Below, piece by piece: positions 61,706 to 64,000 of a DNA stretch of 64,000 nt. Source of the DNA: Pelotomaculum propionicicum (GTDB lineage: Bacteria > Bacillota > Desulfotomaculia > Desulfotomaculales > Pelotomaculaceae); NCBI RefSeq assembly GCF_004369225.1, contig NZ_QFFZ01000002.1:105438-169437 (forward strand), written 5' to 3'. The position numbers and the translations under genes are program-made. Below the pieces are notes generated by a model. The model was not told the origin of the DNA, ran no database searches, and saw only the letters and a program-made list of their open reading frames with translations. Position 1 is the stretch's first letter. Every line of letters begins with the position of its first letter.

Positions 61706-62154
61706 TTATGAACTGCAGCCAGGAATCACTGCAAGCCTTTCTTGATAATGAGCTCGAAGAAGGCATGGCTGAAAAACTAAAAAAACACCTGTCCGGCTGC
61801 CGCGCCTGCCGGCAGGAGCTTTCCCGTCTGAAGCTATTATGGCTGGAACTGGCTCAGCCGGATGAAATTGATCTGCCACCTGAACTGCCATATTTACGTC
61901 AGCAGGTTATTTCAGCCGCGCGTCACTCATTCGCTAAACAGGGAAAAGAAAAAATCGGTTTCTGGGATTCCCAGAAGCTGGCCTTAAGTCCTATGAAATT
62001 CGCGCTAGCTTACTTGCCCGGCGCCGGTTTGGTCAAAGAGGCTGTGAAAACAACCAGCGTAGAACTGCCGGAATTGATGCTCAATTCTTTAACCAGGGCC
62101 GGCCGCCTGTTAAAGCAAAGAGTTTCAGGCAAGAAGGGGCAAAGTAGGAAGTGA
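61702..62154 (+). CDS. Zinc-finger anti-sigma factor
   Basis: 150 residues from the ATG at 61702, overlapping the sigma stop; GGGAGGG upstream. N-terminal zinc-finger anti-sigma motif LQAFLDNELEEGMAEKLKKH with LSGCRACRQE (His-x3-Cys-x2-Cys). No clear membrane segment; the C-terminus is amphipathic helices. It would hold the sigma factor inactive and release it on a redox or ligand signal. Confidence 0.85.
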   Translation: MIMNCSQESLQAFLDNELEEGMAEKLKKHLSGCRACRQELSRLKLLWLELAQPDEIDLPPELPYLRQQVISAARHSFAKQGKEKIGFWDSQKLALSPMKFALAYLPGAGLVKEAVKTTSVELPELMLNSLTRAGRLLKQRVSGKKGQSRK

Positions 62155-62786
62155 ATATCCTGATTGTTTCATTATGCGTAATTATTCTTCTTCCGCTTGC
62201 AGTACTAATGGCGCCGTTATCCTTCCAGGCACAGGTCAGTCTTGGTGAAAAAGCCGCCGGTATGGGCAGGCTGGACTGGGCCGGCGGGTTATTAACCGCA
62301 AGTTTTGTTTTTGAAAACAGCAAGCCCGATTTTTGTGTGCGCTTCGTCACCTGGGAAAAGCGCCTGCAGAAAACCGGGGACCAAAGCAGGCGAATAAAAA
62401 GAAACAGGCCGAAGAAAGCAAACAGGCGGTTGAGCACCGGTTATATTATACAATTTATCGATATCCGCTTACTAAAGGAGGTATGCCGCTTTCTTAATAG
62501 TTTTCAACGGTCCCTAAATCTGAGTCTGGCAGGAGAGTACGGGGCGGGTGACCCGGCTCTAACAGGATTTATTGCAGGAATTCTTGCCGCCTTAAACAAT
62601 AGCCGCAACCTGCGCCTGCATCCCAACTTCTCGGAAACCACGCTGAACCTGCAGGGTGAAATCCGCGGCAGGCTGATCCCGGCGGCGCTTATCTGCCATT
62701 TCTTAGTTTTCCTGCTGGCTGCTTCGGTACGAAAGATATGGTGGCCCGCGCTGAAACAAAAATTTACTATTAAAGGAGTGTGTTAA
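62151..62786 (+). CDS. DUF2953 membrane protein
   Basis: 211 residues from a GTG overlapping the previous stop. One N-terminal membrane helix (ILIVSLCVIILLPLAVLMAP), then a domain with RLDWAGGLLTASFVFENSKP and LNLSLAGEYGAGDPALTGFI, LQGEIRGRLIPAAL; this is DUF2953. In spore formers it is commonly next to gerW, as here. Probably a sporulation membrane protein. Confidence 0.85.
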   Translation: MNILIVSLCVIILLPLAVLMAPLSFQAQVSLGEKAAGMGRLDWAGGLLTASFVFENSKPDFCVRFVTWEKRLQKTGDQSRRIKRNRPKKANRRLSTGYIIQFIDIRLLKEVCRFLNSFQRSLNLSLAGEYGAGDPALTGFIAGILAALNNSRNLRLHPNFSETTLNLQGEIRGRLIPAALICHFLVFLLAASVRKIWWPALKQKFTIKGVC

Positions 62787-62787
62787 A

Positions 62788-63132
62788 GTGTTTAAAGAAA
62801 GCGTTGACGCTCTCGTCTCCCGTCTGGAAAACCTCATTACAGCCAAAACAATTGTTGGTGAACCTATTAATGTCGGCAACACCACAATTATCCCCATCAT
62901 TTCTACCAGCTTTGGCTTCGGCACCGGAGCCGGAGAAGGCACCGAACCGTCCAAATCGGGCAGCGGCAAAGGCAGCGGTGGCGGAGCGGGGGCAAAGGTC
63001 AGCCCGACTGCTCTGGTAATTATGCAAAATGGTGAGGTAAACGTTTATTCACTTGGGAAAAAAGGCACTATGGAACAACTGGCCGGAATTCTGCCGGAGG
63101 TACTCGCCAAATTCAACAAAGACAAGGAATAA
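62788..63132 (+). CDS. gerW: GerW/YtfJ sporulation protein
   Basis: 114 residues from a GTG with AAAGGAGTG upstream. GTTIIPIISTSFGFGTG-like segment (GNTTIIPIISTSFGFGTGAG) and a Gly/Ser-rich middle, then ALVIMQNGEVNVYSLGKKG. This is the GerW (YtfJ) family, needed in Bacillus for germination with L-alanine and alanine-racemase function. Supports an endospore-forming host. Confidence 0.92.
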   Translation: MFKESVDALVSRLENLITAKTIVGEPINVGNTTIIPIISTSFGFGTGAGEGTEPSKSGSGKGSGGGAGAKVSPTALVIMQNGEVNVYSLGKKGTMEQLAGILPEVLAKFNKDKE

Positions 63133-63149
63133 TCCTTGCAAAAACGTGA

Positions 63150-63180
63150 AACAACCAGGAATTTATACTCCCTGGTTGTT
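63150..63180 (+). terminator. Terminator after gerW
   Basis: AACAACCAGG / CCTGGTTGTT, perfect 10-bp stem, 11-base loop, then TTGCTATTT. Ends the sigma to gerW operon. Confidence 0.8.
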
Positions 63181-63283
63181 TTGCTATTTGGTTCTGGAAT
63201 ATAAACCAGGGAAACAAGAGGCGCTGAAGAACATACTACTTAAAGCAAGATGTGGTCTTGTCAACAAATAACGCGGGAGATTT

Positions 63284-63502
63284 TTTCTATGCCTGTACAT
63301 CCTGATCAACATCCCAGCCCTGTTGTTTCATTCCAGAAGCGACTCTATAGTCCCGCCCGGCAACGGTTCTTTTATATTTGAAAACCTTGCTAATGTAAAA
63401 GACAAAAACCTTATATGGCTGGAGAAATCAGGTCATATGGCAGTTATTGATTATGATAAAGACTATGTCATGGCTGAAACTTACGGGTTTATTACAGAGT
63501 AG
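63284..63502 (+). pseudogene. C-terminal fragment of an alpha/beta hydrolase (esterase)
   Basis: The frame ending at 63502 encodes IPALLFHSRSDSIVPPGNGS, LANVKDKNLIWLEKSGHMAV and a short tail ending in MAETYGFITE. This is the last third of carboxylesterase/monoacylglycerol-lipase-type enzymes, with the catalytic Asp (SRSDSIV) and His (SGHMAV). The N-terminal part with the serine is absent and no start is available. Remnant. Confidence 0.72.
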
Positions 63503-63552
63503 TGGCCCTTGCTGTTGATGCGGCATAATTAAGCAAGAAAATAGAGGTGTCG

Positions 63553-63597
63553 GTTCGATTTCAAACGAACAAGGCGCGTCAGCGCCGAGTTTGTTAT
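63553..63597 (+). repeat. Two adjacent hairpins
   Basis: GTTCG / CGAAC (63553-63570) and GGCGC / GCGCC (63573-63586), the latter extended by AACAA / TTGTT. Probable terminator of the lost esterase gene, or a small structured RNA; the 130-bp gap holds no frame. Confidence 0.4.
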
Positions 63598-63631
63598 GAT
63601 GAAATGATTTAAAGATAGATTAGCATAATTG

Positions 63632-63982
63632 CTAGGTGGATTCTTTCTTTGCCAGGACATGGAAGACAATAAAAAGCACACCGGCAACAAATAAAGGGAC
63701 TGAAATTATAAGGAAATAGGATACCAATCTGTATGTATTAAATTGCAGCGTGAATAACAGGCTGAGTAAGATTAGTACACAGCCTCCTGCGAACGGCCTT
63801 TTCCAGGCGATGGCCAACCCGATTACCAGAATAAATGACGGGACTAAATGGATAAAAAACCCGGCCAGTTTTTCATAAAAACCTCCATCTCGCGCCGCCG
63901 GTGCGGGCGACACAAATAGTAATGAAAACGGGTGCGCACCCCCCCCTGGTTGCTGTACAATTTGTCTGAGGAGAAGACACAC
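63632..63982 (-). CDS. Small membrane protein, probably incomplete at its N-terminus
   Basis: At most 116 residues. Three hydrophobic segments: FIHLVPSFILVIGLAIAWKR, GGCVLILLSLLFTLQFNT and YFLIISVPLFVAGVLFIVFH. This resembles the C-terminal half of a family of small four-helix membrane proteins (DUF-type). The first 35 residues come after a run of eight C near 63940 and look like a shifted frame, so the true start may be beyond the run or outside the window. Confidence 0.5.
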   Translation of the reverse strand: MCLLLRQIVQQPGGGAHPFSLLFVSPAPAARDGGFYEKLAGFFIHLVPSFILVIGLAIAWKRPFAGGCVLILLSLLFTLQFNTYRLVSYFLIISVPLFVAGVLFIVFHVLAKKEST

Positions 63983-64000
63983 TACAAAGCACGGTGAGGC

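Noticed and set aside
63903..63982. Complete N-terminus of the last membrane protein
   Set aside because: A C-run and window edge make the frame uncertain, so the start was not trusted.

Overview
The window reads as chromosomal DNA of an anaerobic, endospore-forming Gram-positive bacterium of the Clostridia, plausibly Peptococcaceae/Desulfotomaculales. That placement is inferred from the GerW/DUF2953 sporulation pair, DUF3243 and DUF3892 proteins, LarB/LarC, strong AGGAGG-type ribosome sites, many two-component and c-di-GMP proteins, and moderate GC with AT-rich insertions. I see no rRNA, no tRNA and no CRISPR array.

Layout. 1-0.9 kb: larC (cut by the window edge) and larB, nickel-pincer cofactor genes. 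1.2-3.0 kb: an AT-rich restriction-modification pair, an m4C-type methyltransferase plus an endonuclease that resembles SfiI. 3.4-7.7 kb: housekeeping genes (5-formyl-THF cyclo-ligase, ACT protein, radical SAM-PDZ protein, tsaD, DUF3243) with a cluster of DnaA-box-like sites at 6.1 kb. 8.1-15.9 kb: a type I R-M island in the order HNH, short hsdS-like gene, hsdM, palindrome, hsdS, hsdR, YgjP-type metallopeptidase. 16.1-18.6 kb: an AT-rich c-di-GMP-type cluster. 18.8-26.6 kb: mixed housekeeping genes (hydrolase, zinc ribbon, rhomboid, sirtuin, polysaccharide deacetylase, Mrr-like membrane protein, thrC, Nudix). 27-29 kb: decayed DNA with an HNH ORF and a frameshifted FapA (DUF342) gene.

29.0-42.4 kb is the phosphate region: pstS, a PhoB/PhoP regulator, pstC and pstA, then an 8 kb interruption (phosphoesterase, beta-CASP protein, LysR, DASS transporter, secreted protein, ApgM), then two tandem phoU copies facing away from pstB. 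Four arrays of TTAACA-like elements spaced 11 bp apart lie in front of these genes. Two of the arrays are duplicated copies, one attached to a gutted phoB remnant and one attached to the duplicated phoU.

42.4-57.8 kb is rich in signalling: three HD-GYP proteins, a stand-alone receiver, a hybrid histidine kinase with an N-terminal Rossmann domain, and a CHASE4-PAS-GGDEF-EAL protein. NlpC/P60, DUF3892, carbonic anhydrase and GH31 genes are interspersed. 58-61 kb has a ferritin-like protein, LapA, and an IS200/IS605 element with intact tnpB but internally deleted tnpA. 61.1-63.1 kb is a four-gene cluster: ECF sigma factor, zinc-finger anti-sigma factor, DUF2953, GerW. The window ends with an esterase remnant and a small membrane protein.

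Functionally, two restriction systems, a TnpB and several pseudogenes mark an accessory, rearranged stretch. The phosphate genes and c-di-GMP enzymes are the main adaptive content.
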